From Endozoicomonas sp. 4G (GTDB lineage: Bacteria; Pseudomonadota; Gammaproteobacteria; Pseudomonadales; Endozoicomonadaceae): 64,000 nucleotides of DNA. Positions 25,510 through 33,962 of the stretch are shown here, one piece after another; position 1 is the stretch's first letter, and every line of letters starts with the position of its first letter. The translations under genes and the position numbers were made by a program. A model generated the notes under the pieces. That model was not told the DNA's origin. It saw nothing but the letters and a program-made list of their open reading frames with translations, and did not search any database. The stretch lies in contig NZ_CP082909.1 in the NCBI RefSeq assembly GCF_023822025.1, positions 2,966,001 through 3,030,000 on the forward strand, written 5' to 3'.

Positions 25510-25755
25510 ATGGTAACAATTCGTTTAGCTCGCGGCGGTTCCAAAAAGCGTCCGTTCTACCACCTGACTGTTGCTGACAGCCGTAAGGCTCAAGGTGGCC
25601 GTTTCATCGAGCGTGTAGGTTTCTTCAACCCTACTGCCCGTGGTCAGGAAGAGCGTCTGCGTGTGGATCAGGAGCGTGTTGAGTTCTGGCTGGGCCAGGG
25701 CGCAACCGTATCCGACCGCGTTAGCAAGCTGCTGAAAGACGCCAAAGCAGCCTGA
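25510..25755 (+). CDS. rpsP: 30S ribosomal protein S16
   Basis: 81 aa from the ATG at 25510 ([20 protein letters not shown], then [20 protein letters not shown]), standard S16. A longer upstream frame has no support. First gene of rpsP-rimM-trmD-rplS; rimM starts 27 bases after its stop. Confidence 0.98.
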   Translation: MVTIRLARGGSKKRPFYHLTVADSRKAQGGRFIERVGFFNPTARGQEERLRVDQERVEFWLGQGATVSDRVSKLLKDAKAA

Positions 25756-25782
25756 GGTCAGGTTTGAAAAGGAACAGAACCA

Positions 25783-26337
25783 GTGAACAAAGCATCAGCA
25801 ACCGCTCAACCGAAACAGGTTGTACTCGGAAGTATTACTGGTGTGTACGGAGTAAAAGGCTGGGTGAAAGTGTATTCACACACCAACCCCATGACCAATA
25901 TTCTGAACTACAAACACTGGATTTTGCGCCAGGATGGTCGCCAGCAGACCATTGAAGTCGATCAGGGCCGCCGTCAGGGCAAGGGTCTGGTCGCACACAT
26001 CGCCGGATGCGATGACCGGGATATCGCCCGCCAGTTCACTGGCGCCGAAATCCTGATTGCTGAAAGTGAACTGCCCCCACTGGCTGATGACGAGATTTAC
26101 TGGCATCAGCTTGAAGGTCTGGAAGTCAAAACCGCTGACAAAGCGGGCAAGGAGCTTCTGCTGGGCAAAGCCAGCCATCTGATGGAAACAGGTGCCAACG
26201 ACGTATTGGTCATCAAAGCCTGCAAGGGCAGCATTGACCGACGCGAGCGACTGGTTCCCTGGTTAATGGATCAGGTGATTCTGGAGGTGAATCCGGAAGC
26301 AGGATTTATTCGGATTGACTGGGATCCGGAATTTTAA
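25783..26337 (+). CDS. rimM: Ribosome maturation factor RimM
   Basis: 184 aa from GTG. It assists maturation of the 30S head around S19. N-terminal domain with [21 protein letters not shown]-terminal PRC-barrel part with [12 protein letters not shown] and the family-typical [20 protein letters not shown] end. GGAAC lies upstream of the GTG. trmD's first possible start is only five bases after its stop. Confidence 0.96.
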   Translation: MNKASATAQPKQVVLGSITGVYGVKGWVKVYSHTNPMTNILNYKHWILRQDGRQQTIEVDQGRRQGKGLVAHIAGCDDRDIARQFTGAEILIAESELPPLADDEIYWHQLEGLEVKTADKAGKELLLGKASHLMETGANDVLVIKACKGSIDRRERLVPWLMDQVILEVNPEAGFIRIDWDPEF

Positions 26338-26342
26338 TCGTT

Positions 26343-27359
26343 ATGAGTGACACTGACATGGACAGCCCTGAGCTGGCTAACAGCCCTGAGCTTATTGACA
26401 GCCCTGAGCTTATTGACAGCCCTGAGCTTATTGACAGCCCTGAGCTTATTGACAGCCCTGAGCTTATTGACAGCCCTGAGCTTATTGACAGCCCTGAGCT
26501 TATTGACAGCCCTGAGCCATTAAACAGCCCTGAGCTGGTTAACAGCCATGAACAATCACCCATAACAGCAGATATGTGGTTCGGTGTAGTAACCCTCTTC
26601 CCGGAAATGTTTCGGGCCATTACCGACCACGGCATATCCAGCCGTGCGGTAAAAGAAGGTATTGTCTCGGTGGCAACCTGGAATCCCAGGGACTTCACCC
26701 ACGACAGACACCGAACTGTGGATGACCGACCTTACGGCGGTGGTCCCGGCATGTTGATGAAAATTCAACCTCTGCGTGACGCCATCCATGCAGCCAAACA
26801 AGCTGCTGGAGCCGATGCCACGGTAGTTTACCTGTCTCCCCAGGGACGCCTGCTTGATCAGGCCGGGGTTCAGGAGCTGGCCGCCAAAAAGCGGATTATT
26901 CTGGTATCGGGGCGGTATGAAGGTATTGATGAGCGTGTAATTAACGAAGAAGTCGACGAGGAATGGTCGATCGGTGATTACGTGTTAAGTGGTGGCGAAC
27001 TCGCCGCCATGACTCTGATTGATGCAGTATCACGCTTTGTACCGGGCACCCTGGGTCACAAGGATTCCGCATTAGAGGATTCCTTTGCTGATGGCCTGCT
27101 GGATTGTCCGCACTACACCCGCCCTGAGGTTTTCAAGGGGCAGAAAGTGCCGGAAATCCTGCTGTCTGGGGATCATGCAAAAATTCGTGCATGGCGCCTC
27201 AAACAGGCACTGGGCAGAACCTGGCTGAGAAGGCCGGAGCTGTTGCAAAACAGGAAGCTGACCAACGAAGAGGAAAAACTGTTATCTGAATTCATTCAGG
27301 AACATCGTTCTTCGGACAGCCACAGCAAAACAGACTCGACAAGCGGAACACTTGACTAA
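26343..27359 (+). CDS. trmD: tRNA (guanine37-N1)-methyltransferase TrmD with repeat extension
   Basis: The SPOUT methyltransferase that makes m1G37 in tRNAs, using SAM bound in a trefoil knot. The canonical protein begins [16 protein letters not shown] at an internal ATG, 26574, and contains [41 protein letters not shown] and [12 protein letters not shown], all expected. The frame is open back to an ATG at 26343, five bases after rimM, which would add 77 residues made mostly of ten SPELID-like hexapeptides. Neither start has a strong ribosome-binding site; the 26343 ATG could be coupled to rimM termination. Whether the extension is translated is open. From 26574 the length (261 aa) is normal. 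Confidence 0.93.
   Translation: MSDTDMDSPELANSPELIDSPELIDSPELIDSPELIDSPELIDSPELIDSPELIDSPEPLNSPELVNSHEQSPITADMWFGVVTLFPEMFRAITDHGISSRAVKEGIVSVATWNPRDFTHDRHRTVDDRPYGGGPGMLMKIQPLRDAIHAAKQAAGADATVVYLSPQGRLLDQAGVQELAAKKRIILVSGRYEGIDERVINEEVDEEWSIGDYVLSGGELAAMTLIDAVSRFVPGTLGHKDSALEDSFADGLLDCPHYTRPEVFKGQKVPEILLSGDHAKIRAWRLKQALGRTWLRRPELLQNRKLTNEEEKLLSEFIQEHRSSDSHSKTDSTSGTLD
26364..26543 (+). repeat. 18-bp tandem repeat at the trmD start
   Basis: Ten 18-bp units, the central seven identical (AGCCCTGAGCTTATTGAC), the others variants. In frame with trmD, encoding SPELID. A related short array lies at 29675-29735. Confidence 0.92.
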
Positions 27360-27376
27360 CGGGAGCAAAATTTAAA

Positions 27377-27730
27377 ATGAGCAAGAACAGAATCATTGAA
27401 GCGCTCGAACAAGAGCAGATGACCAAGGAAATCCCAAGCTTCGGCCCCGGTGATACCCTGGTTGTACAAGTTAAGGTTAAAGAAGGTAACCGTGAGCGTC
27501 TACAGGCGTTCGAAGGTGTCTGCATTGCCAAGCGTAATCGTGGCCTGAACTCCGCTTTCACCGTTCGCAAGATTTCCAGCGGTGTTGGCGTTGAGCGTGT
27601 TTTCCAGACATACAGCCCTCTGGTCGCTTCCATCAATGTGAAGCGTCGCGGTGACGTACGTCAAGCCAAGCTGTACTACCTGCGCGCTCTGAGCGGTAAA
27701 GCAGCTCGTATCAAGGAAAAGCTCAACTAA
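27377..27730 (+). CDS. rplS: 50S ribosomal protein L19
   Basis: 117 aa, ATG start: [20 protein letters not shown], with [40 protein letters not shown] and [12 protein letters not shown] normal L19, slightly rich in C-terminal Lys/Arg. Last gene of the rpsP operon, 17 bases after trmD, followed by a strong terminator. Confidence 0.98.
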   Translation: MSKNRIIEALEQEQMTKEIPSFGPGDTLVVQVKVKEGNRERLQAFEGVCIAKRNRGLNSAFTVRKISSGVGVERVFQTYSPLVASINVKRRGDVRQAKLYYLRALSGKAARIKEKLN

Positions 27731-27837
27731 GAGTTGCTTTCGCCCCCCGCGAAAACACTCTCAAGGGTTCTCCAAAACCCCGGGTATAACGCCTGGGGTA
27801 ATAAAAGTTCTGACAATCCGGCAACCTTGTCAGTCTA

Positions 27838-27867
27838 TAAAAAAAGCGACGAAAGTCGCTTTTTTTA
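27838..27867 (+). terminator. Intrinsic terminator of the rpsP-rplS operon
   Basis: GCGAC-GAAA-GTCGC stem (27846-27859) with a GAAA tetraloop, flanked by an A-run and a T-run that extend the stem and supply the U tract. The A-run also permits a terminator on the other strand. Confidence 0.9.
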
Positions 27868-27975
27868 TGCCTTCAAAACAGAATACAGCCGATTATTTTC
27901 TGGCTACTACTGTTTTCTTTACGATGCTTCCAAATGCCGCAATAATAAAGACCTCAACCCGACATACAAACAGCA

Positions 27976-28863
27976 ATGCCGAATACCTCCATCGAACTGT
28001 TTCTCAACCACCTCTGGCTTGAGAAAGGCCTTAGCGAAAACACCCGCTTCGCCTATAAAAGCGATATCGGGCAATTCGCTGCCTGGCTTTCTCAACGTGA
28101 ACTCACGCCCGAGGGGGCATCCACTTTAGACCTGACTGATTATCTGGCCTGGCGACACACGCAAGATTTTCGACCCAGCTCAACAGCCAGGGCATTATCC
28201 AGTCTGCGTGGCTATTACCATTACCTGTTAAGAGAGAGCATGGTCAGCCAGGACATTACTCAACATATTGAAATGCCCAAACAGGGTCGACCACTCCCCA
28301 AATCCCTGACCGAAGCCGACGTTGAAAACCTGCTTGCAGCCCCTGACCTTGATACCGACCTCGGGATAAGAGATCGATGTATGCTCGAGCTGCTCTACGC
28401 CTGCGGGCTCAGAGTGTCGGAGCTGGTCAACCTCAGCCTGGATCAAATCAACCAGAGACAGGGCATCGTCCGCATTCAGGGCAAGGGTGACAAAGAGCGA
28501 CTGGTACCAATGGGTGAAGAAGCCCTGAACTGGCTTCACCGCTACCTGAAAGAAAGCAGACCTTTTCTCATCACCAATCCCGATAGCCGGGTACTGTTTC
28601 CCGGCCGCAACAGCAAACCGATGACACGCCAGACTTTTTGGCACCGGATCAAACATCACGGGATAACGGCCAACATTCAAGGCCCGGTTTCCCCCCACGT
28701 GCTTCGACACGCCTTTGCTACTCACCTGTTAAACCATGGCGCCAACCTTCGGGTGGTCCAGCTTCTGCTGGGGCACAGTGACCTTTCCACCACCCAAATA
28801 TACACCCACATTGCCCAACAACGGTTGAGTGAACTGCATGAATCTCACCACCCCAGGGGCTGA
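27976..28863 (+). CDS. xerD: Tyrosine recombinase XerD
   Basis: 295 aa, ATG start. Site-specific recombinase that, with XerC, resolves chromosome dimers at dif. N-terminal SAM-like domain (LEKGLSENTRFAYKSDIGQF), catalytic Arg in ACGLRVSELVNL, Lys in GKGDKERLVP, H-x-x-R in VSPHVLRHAFATHLLNHGAN, and the Tyr nucleophile in STTQIYTHIAQQRL. Adjacent to dsbC-hom-thrC-recJ genes in many relatives; here a 3.5-kb insert separates it from dsbC. Confidence 0.95.
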   Translation: MPNTSIELFLNHLWLEKGLSENTRFAYKSDIGQFAAWLSQRELTPEGASTLDLTDYLAWRHTQDFRPSSTARALSSLRGYYHYLLRESMVSQDITQHIEMPKQGRPLPKSLTEADVENLLAAPDLDTDLGIRDRCMLELLYACGLRVSELVNLSLDQINQRQGIVRIQGKGDKERLVPMGEEALNWLHRYLKESRPFLITNPDSRVLFPGRNSKPMTRQTFWHRIKHHGITANIQGPVSPHVLRHAFATHLLNHGANLRVVQLLLGHSDLSTTQIYTHIAQQRLSELHESHHPRG

Positions 28864-29340
28864 ACTCTCATTCAACCTTTTTTGATCAAAATAACTTTAA
28901 CGACAAGTGACGTTAAACATCAAACCCATTTAAAATCAGCCATACTCAGCAAAATTATTCAAATTCTCTTCAAGCATCCTTTTCATAAGTGCGCCGCATT
29001 AATTAATAATTAACCCAAGCTTCACATCTTTATAATTTACTTTTTAATTAACCTGAAAAACAGCCGTCAGTCATTTAAATAACAGAACATAACATTAAGT
29101 TTCACTTAACTAAAACCAAAAAAAAACCAATTAATTCGACATGTACGTATATTTTCATTGGTAAAGTCAATGCAAAATTTTAAAATAAAAGGGGAAAGCT
29201 GATACCAGCTTCATCAGATTTAAACACATAACAGATATTAGTCGTTTACAAACACCTGCCCTTAATAGCAATTATAAGACCTCAGTCTTCTATTTAAACA
29301 GTTTGGGTTAATATCTGAAAACATTGGAAAGGCTTGCGCT
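28864..29340. other. AT-rich intergenic region
   Basis: 477 bases with no credible gene and much lower GC than its neighbours, rich in A and T runs. Contains the inverted repeat listed at 28896-28917. The low GC and lack of genes suggest acquired or regulatory DNA ahead of the sulfite-dehydrogenase-like cluster. Confidence 0.5.
28896..28917. promoter_or_regulatory. Possible operator: perfect 7-bp inverted repeat
   Basis: TTTAACG (28896-28902), eight bases, CGTTAAA (28911-28917). Size and spacing suit a dimeric regulator's site. No regulator can be assigned. Confidence 0.3.
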
Positions 29341-29694
29341 TTGAACTTACCGGATTTCATCAGGCTCTATCTGAGACCCTGGGCAGTGACGGCTCTGTTG
29401 CTTTTGCCTTCTGCTTTCATAGCAACAGCCCAGGCATCCGACCAATATGAAAAGTTAGCTAATATGTGTCGTGCCTGTCATGGTCAGGATGGCAGTAATG
29501 CATTTAACACCATCCCGGACCTCAAGTGGCAGAATCGCGCATACCTCATATCTCAACTGCATGCTTTCAAAAATGGGAAACGACAGGACATCACCATGAC
29601 CAAAGTCGCCCAACTGTTAAGTGAAGAAGATATGCTGCGTCTGGCTGACTATTTCTACGAAGGCAAACAGCACCGAGCTGATAAACAGCCCTGA
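29341..29694 (+). CDS. Small c-type cytochrome of the sulfite-oxidase cluster
   Basis: 117 residues. TTG start preceded by GGAAAGG; the signal peptide is WAVTALLLLPSAFIATAQA. One haem-c site, CRACH, near residue 42, and a distal Met possible in DITMTKVAQLLSEEDML. Class I, cytochrome c553-like: homologous to the cytochrome at 31416-31787 (both carry YL-x-x-QL-x-AFK-x-G-x-R). Periplasmic electron carrier. The last codons and the stop lie inside an 18-bp repeat array. Confidence 0.82.
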   Translation: MNLPDFIRLYLRPWAVTALLLLPSAFIATAQASDQYEKLANMCRACHGQDGSNAFNTIPDLKWQNRAYLISQLHAFKNGKRQDITMTKVAQLLSEEDMLRLADYFYEGKQHRADKQP

Positions 29695-29735
29695 GCTGAT
29701 AAACAGCCCTGAGCTGATAGACAGCCCCTGAGCTT
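29675..29735 (+). repeat. 18-bp repeats related to those at trmD
   Basis: Three units of GAGCTGATAAACAGCCCT type (the third is one base longer), sharing CAGCCCTGAGCT with the trmD array. Unlike there, this copy carries a stop codon (that of the cytochrome gene). Confidence 0.75.
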
Positions 29736-29799
29736 AGGCACAAACCCTGCAATCTGAACAAAATGACTGCATGCAAAAAGGTTAACCGGATACTAAATA

Positions 29800-31020
29800 A
29801 TGGACAGAAGAAAGTTTTTGCAGCATGCACTGACCGCATCCGCTGCCTCAATCCTGCCTGTACGATGGGTATTTGCTGAAAACCGCCCTACAGGACTGGA
29901 GCCTATTGATATCTCGACACTGAAGTGGTCCAAAGCAGAAGACCTGCCCGACCATTACACGATCTTGAACACCAACCCGTTAAATGCCCACCCTACTGAA
30001 CACATGCTGGATCCGGCGGTAACACCTGCCAACGTACCCTTTGTACGCTGGAATGGTCTGATGCCGGAGTTTGACAAGATCGATCCAAAGACCTGGACCT
30101 TTACCGTCGATGGTGAATCGGTCGTCAAATCCAAGACTTACACCATCGATGAACTCAAGAGCAAATTTAAACACCATAAGCAGCACCTGGTTCTGGAATG
30201 TGGTGGCAACAGCCGTAAAGGGTTTTTCCCCGGTGCCAAAGGTAACCAATGGAATAACGCTGCCGTTTACTGTTCAGAATGGACCGGTGTTCTGCTCAGC
30301 GATGTACTGAAAGACTGTGGTGTAAAAGACGACGCCGTCTACACCGGCAACCACGCCATTGATAAACACCTGAGCGGCAAAGGCCCGGCCATTTCCCGGG
30401 GAGTTCCTATCGCAGCCGCCATGAATGATAACGCCCTGATCGCCTGGGCCATGAACGGTGAACAGATTCCATTCCGTCTTGGTTATCCTCTGCGTGTTGT
30501 CTTTGGTGGCCGTCCGGCGTCGGTATCCCAGAAAGCAGCCACTGGCATCAGTGTTCGTAACAAGGTTCACGATGGCCCGAAAATGGCAGCGCCTGCTTAT
30601 CAGGTTCCCAAGTACCCTGTCGCACCCGGAGAGGATGTTCCCCATGAAGACTACGAAATCATCGAGGAGATGGTCGTCAAGTCCCTGATCACATTCCCAA
30701 AAACCGGAATTGAACTGCCACTGGGTAAAACTCAGGAAGTCAGAGGTCACGCCTGGGCTGGCTTGCGGGAAGTGGTCAAGGTTGAAGTCAGTTATGACTA
30801 TGGTACCCGCTGGCATGAAGCGAAATTGACCAAACCAATCAACAAAGGTGCCTGGCAACAATGGTCTATTAATCTGGACCTGCCCGAGCAGGGTTACTAC
30901 GAAATCTGGGCCAAAGCTACCGACAGTAAAGGGGATTCCCAGCCAGTGGTACAACCCCAGTGGAACCCGAAAGGCTACCTCTTTAATGGCTGTCACCGGA
31001 TTGCAGTGAGGGTTGCCTGA
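29800..31020 (+). CDS. Sulfite-oxidase-family molybdoenzyme (SorA/SoxC-like)
   Basis: 406 residues. Twin-arginine signal at the start (MDRRKFLQHALTASAASILP), so exported folded with molybdopterin. Oxidoreductase molybdopterin domain with the Mo-ligand Cys in LVLECGGNSRKGFFPGAKG, then RLGYPLRVVFGGRPA-type segments, and a C-terminal Mo-co dimerisation domain (EVRGHAWAGLREVVKVEVSY). The family oxidises sulfite to sulfate or, as SoxC, acts in thiosulfate oxidation. Cytochromes on both sides are the likely electron acceptors. ATG start; its stop overlaps the next start by one base. Confidence 0.88.
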   Translation: MDRRKFLQHALTASAASILPVRWVFAENRPTGLEPIDISTLKWSKAEDLPDHYTILNTNPLNAHPTEHMLDPAVTPANVPFVRWNGLMPEFDKIDPKTWTFTVDGESVVKSKTYTIDELKSKFKHHKQHLVLECGGNSRKGFFPGAKGNQWNNAAVYCSEWTGVLLSDVLKDCGVKDDAVYTGNHAIDKHLSGKGPAISRGVPIAAAMNDNALIAWAMNGEQIPFRLGYPLRVVFGGRPASVSQKAATGISVRNKVHDGPKMAAPAYQVPKYPVAPGEDVPHEDYEIIEEMVVKSLITFPKTGIELPLGKTQEVRGHAWAGLREVVKVEVSYDYGTRWHEAKLTKPINKGAWQQWSINLDLPEQGYYEIWAKATDSKGDSQPVVQPQWNPKGYLFNGCHRIAVRVA

Positions 31021-31406
31021 TGCCGGGCCTTAAACACCTCAAAATACTGATGCTTTCTGCGTTACTTTCCGGAACAGCCCTGGCTGCCCCCGATGAAGCG
31101 CCGAAAAAAGAGTACCCTGTTGATCCCAAGTCCGGACTGATCATGGCCCCGGGCTGGGAGATGGTTAACGCCCAGTGCAACGCCTGCCACACCAGCCTTA
31201 TTGTCGGTCAGAACAGCGGCGATAGAGAAGCCTGGCGTGAGACCCTGCAATGGATGATTGATACCCAGGGGCTCTGGGATCTCTCGGAAACCTGGGAACC
31301 AATCCTGGACTATCTCAGCACCCACTATGGTGTTGCGGATATTGATATGGAGACGTTTCGAAGGCTCCCACTGGATCCGGCCTTAATGCCTCCACCCAGA
31401 AAGTAA
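31020..31406 (+). CDS. Cytochrome c subunit next to the sulfite-oxidase-like enzyme (SorB-like)
   Basis: 128 residues with signal peptide (LKILMLSALLSGTALA) and one haem-c motif CNACH near residue 56. The C-terminal part is Trp-rich (EAWRETLQWMIDTQGLWDLS) and ends with PLDPALMPPP, similar to SorB-type or sulfite-dehydrogenase cytochrome subunits. Start overlaps the stop of the molybdoenzyme gene (TGATG), so it is translationally coupled and probably a dedicated subunit. Confidence 0.83.
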   Translation: MPGLKHLKILMLSALLSGTALAAPDEAPKKEYPVDPKSGLIMAPGWEMVNAQCNACHTSLIVGQNSGDREAWRETLQWMIDTQGLWDLSETWEPILDYLSTHYGVADIDMETFRRLPLDPALMPPPRK

Positions 31407-31415
31407 GGACCCCAC

Positions 31416-31787
31416 ATGTTGAAATCTGTCGCAATATCCGCTGCAGCCACACTGGGTATATTGCTTTCGGCAATGTCAGCCCACGCAGGTACAACGCTCA
31501 AGCCTAACCTGTTCAATGGCGAACAACTGGCTAAACAAGTGTGTCTTGGCTGCCATGGCGAGACCGTACTGCCCTATATCCAGCAGTACCCTAACCTGAA
31601 GGGCCAGAAGCCCGCCTACCTGGTGGAACAGCTACAGGCGTTCAAGTCCGGAACCCGTGAGAATGTCTATATGCAGGTTACTGCCAAACAACTCTCCGAA
31701 CAGGACATGGTGGATGTCGCCGCCTATTACGCCACTCTCAAGCCTGATGACCTGAAGAAAAAGGCTGAAAAGGCACTAAGCGAGTAA
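31416..31787 (+). CDS. Class I c-type cytochrome
   Basis: 123 residues, signal peptide (ISAAATLGILLSAMSAHA), one haem site CLGCH, then NLKGQKPAYLVEQLQAFKSG and the probable Met ligand in VYMQVTAKQLSEQDM. Homologous to the cytochrome at 29341. Nine bases after the SorB-like gene, last of the cluster, followed by a terminator. Probably carries electrons on to a terminal oxidase. Confidence 0.85.
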   Translation: MLKSVAISAAATLGILLSAMSAHAGTTLKPNLFNGEQLAKQVCLGCHGETVLPYIQQYPNLKGQKPAYLVEQLQAFKSGTRENVYMQVTAKQLSEQDMVDVAAYYATLKPDDLKKKAEKALSE

Positions 31788-31806
31788 CACCAGCAGCTTC
31801 CTCTCT

Positions 31807-31853
31807 GACAGGGAAACGAGCTAACCTTTACGCTTCCCTGTCCATCATTTTTT
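31807..31853 (+). terminator. Terminator of the sulfite-oxidase-like cluster
   Basis: A 12-bp stem with one mismatch (31807-31818 with 31831-31842), a 12-base loop, then CATCATTTTTT. Confidence 0.75.
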
Positions 31854-32439
31854 CCTGTGACACTCCCCGCCTTGTCAGGCGAGGCTTCTTTCTGACTTCT
31901 CAGGCTTTTGCCAGCCCATAGCGGCTGGACTTACACAGAAGCCTCCATCAGCAGTAACCGGGTGCCCCTCGGTTATTTGTTTGGTCTTTTGTTTGATTTA
32001 TTGGGTATCTATACGGTTCCCTCTGCGATGCGTTTCAATAACGACTTTCGCGGGTCTTCTAGCCCAACAAGCAGTTAACTCTGCTATGTATTTTTTTTAA
32101 CAGTGCTTGGTTTTCGTCACCGTGAGTCCCTGCATAGGGACAGACCGAGATTGAATATAGCCAACTCCGTACAAACACGCAACCGGAACGCTCCTCGCGT
32201 TCCCGTCTTATATCCCCGCCCGATTGGGCGAGGGTTTGCGACGATTTTGCTAAAAGCCCATCCAGACCCTGCTGTTAACAGTGCGCCTGATCTCAATTGT
32301 CTGATTCTGGCAGTTAAAACTGACAATCACGATAAAGAGTCTAAACTTCAGCTCCATAACCTCCGATCTTATTGGCGGTAGCTGCCTGACTTGCTACACA
32401 CTGCAGTCAAGAAAAAAACAAAATCCAAGAGGATGACTT
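31854..32439. other. Gene-free region with two related GC-rich hairpins, possible IS200/IS605 remnant
   Basis: About 590 bases without a believable gene. Two similar hairpins stand out: CCCCGCC-TTGTCA-GGCGAGG (31865-31884) and CCCCGCCC-GATT-GGGCGAGG (32214-32233). Such palindromes are common at ends of IS200/IS605-type elements and derived TnpB-less elements, so this may be a decayed copy. The open frame around 32103-32381 lacks any family feature. The last 40 bases are the dsbC leader. Confidence 0.4.
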
Positions 32440-33267
32440 ATGCGTCTAAGCACTATTCCAAGCACTATGATGTTCACTGCCACTCTGGCGATAGCACCCT
32501 TTTTACAGGCTGCACCGTTAGCAGACAAAACCATTGAAGAAGCCCGGGCTGCCATTACCACCGAGCTGCAAGGTCTGGATCCAAACATTCCCATCGAAAG
32601 CATTGATCAAAGTGAGTGGGAGGGGGTATTCAGGGTAACCTTGAATGGTGGCAGTATCTTCTATGCCAATCACACTGGCAAACTCCTGATGCGTGGCGAC
32701 ATGCTGGAAATTAAAGATGGCACTGTCGTCAACTTAACAGAGGAAATCCGCAACAAAGCTCTCTCCGCTCAATTACAGGCTCTGAAGAAAGAAGATCAGG
32801 TTGTCTTTTCACCCGAGGGAGAAACCAAAGGCGTTATTTATGCCTTTACTGATGTCGATTGCGGTTATTGCCGAAAGCTCCATCAGGAAGTCTCTGAACT
32901 CAATAAACTAGGCATAGAAGTTCGTTACCTGGCCTTTCCCAGGGGCGGCAAACAGTCTCCTGCCTATGCCAAAATGGTGGAAGCCTGGTGCGCCCCCGAT
33001 CGCAAGCAAGCCCTTTCAGAGCTGAAAAACGGCCAAGCTGTGACCAATACGGCCTCCGCAGAAGAGAAGGCAAAAACCCGATGCGAAGCTCTGGTTGAAG
33101 AACAGTACCAGCTGGGCCTGAGCCTGGGTGTGAGTGGAACCCCTGCTCTGTTCCTTGAGAACGGCAAAGCCATACCCGGTTTCCGCCCAGCCGCAGATCT
33201 TGCCAGAATGATGGGTATTACACCTCCTCCAGCTGCTGTCGAGCCTGCCCCTGATTCCAAAAAGTAG
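32440..33267 (+). CDS. dsbC: Thiol:disulfide isomerase DsbC
   Basis: 275 residues, ATG start with AAGAGGA upstream. Periplasmic disulfide isomerase/chaperone. Signal peptide (MFTATLAIAPFLQA), N-terminal dimerisation domain with GGSIFYANHTGKLLMRGDML, thioredoxin domain with the active site CGYC (DVDCGYCRKLHQEV) and the cis-Pro in VSGTPALFLENGKAIPGFRP. Two extra Cys (WCAP and TRCE) can form the structural disulfide seen in E. coli DsbC. Followed by a MITE-like element instead of hom. Confidence 0.95.
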   Translation: MRLSTIPSTMMFTATLAIAPFLQAAPLADKTIEEARAAITTELQGLDPNIPIESIDQSEWEGVFRVTLNGGSIFYANHTGKLLMRGDMLEIKDGTVVNLTEEIRNKALSAQLQALKKEDQVVFSPEGETKGVIYAFTDVDCGYCRKLHQEVSELNKLGIEVRYLAFPRGGKQSPAYAKMVEAWCAPDRKQALSELKNGQAVTNTASAEEKAKTRCEALVEEQYQLGLSLGVSGTPALFLENGKAIPGFRPAADLARMMGITPPPAAVEPAPDSKK

Positions 33268-33333
33268 AAAATGGCCGGGTACAGATTGATTCTGTGCCCG
33301 CTTTCCATTAAACCAGCTAATACTAATGCACAG

Positions 33334-33494
33334 TTTCAATGTAATTGACGGATTCCCTCTATCAATGGCACCCAAACTCCGTTCACCCTGAGCGGAGTCG
33401 AAGGGTGGTTGGCACAATCTTCAGTTGGTTCGGAGTCCACATCCTTCGACTCCGCTCAGGATGAACGTAGATTGTTCACATCAAACTCATTGAA
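33334..33494 (-). repeat. MITE-like element, copy 2 (inverted)
   Basis: Reverse complement matches 19426-19589 along its full length with scattered differences and small length changes. Same internal arms around CCTGAGCGGAGTCGAAGG. It lies between dsbC and the HicB gene. Confidence 0.8.
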
Positions 33495-33523
33495 GTGACG
33501 TAATAGCCCCAAGGAGCATAAAT

Positions 33524-33799
33524 ATGTTATATCCAGTCGCAATTGAAGTGGGTAGTGAGGACTATGCGTTTGGTGTAGTTGTTCCTGATCTGAAAGGTTG
33601 TTTTTCAGCGGGTGACAGTTATGAAGAAGCCCTGTCCAATGTCGTCGAAGCCATTGAAGGACATCTTGAGTTGATGGCGGAAAACGGTGAATTGCCCCCT
33701 CAGCCCAGTGCCGTAGAGGATCTGATAGTCGCTTCAGAATATTCCGGTTGGGTCTGGGCCTTGGTAAATCCATTCCCACCCCGAGTACGCCAGCCGTAG
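33524..33799 (+). CDS. Orphan HicB-like protein lacking its DNA-binding end
   Basis: 91 residues with the partial RNase-H-like fold of HicB antitoxins: MLYPVAIEVGSEDYAFGVVV, PDLKGCFSAGDSYEEALSNV, EAIEGHLELMAENGE and LPPQPS. HicB normally continues after W-x-x-VD into a ribbon-helix-helix or HTH domain; here the frame ends soon after with NPFPPRVRQP. No hicA is adjacent: upstream is a MITE-like element. Probably a truncated solitary antitoxin or relic. ATG start with AAGGAG upstream, so still translatable. Confidence 0.75.
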   Translation: MLYPVAIEVGSEDYAFGVVVPDLKGCFSAGDSYEEALSNVVEAIEGHLELMAENGELPPQPSAVEDLIVASEYSGWVWALVNPFPPRVRQP

Positions 33800-33962
33800 C
33801 CACTTTTTGCAGGTGGCCGCAATTAAGGAGCTTCGTGAGAGTGCAGGTTAGGCTGCTTTATGGCTATAATCCCCGATCCATTGATAAGAATCAGAGCACT
33901 TTCTGTTCTGAAAGCCGTCGAAACAGACAGTGAGTTGAAATCAGCTCCCGGGGGATGACAGT

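Noticed and set aside
26364-26543. Possible CRISPR array
   Set aside because: 18-bp units are directly adjacent without spacers; a minisatellite in a coding context.
32103-32381. 92-aa frame in the gene-free stretch
   Set aside because: It runs through hairpin DNA, lacks a ribosome-binding site and shows no family pattern.
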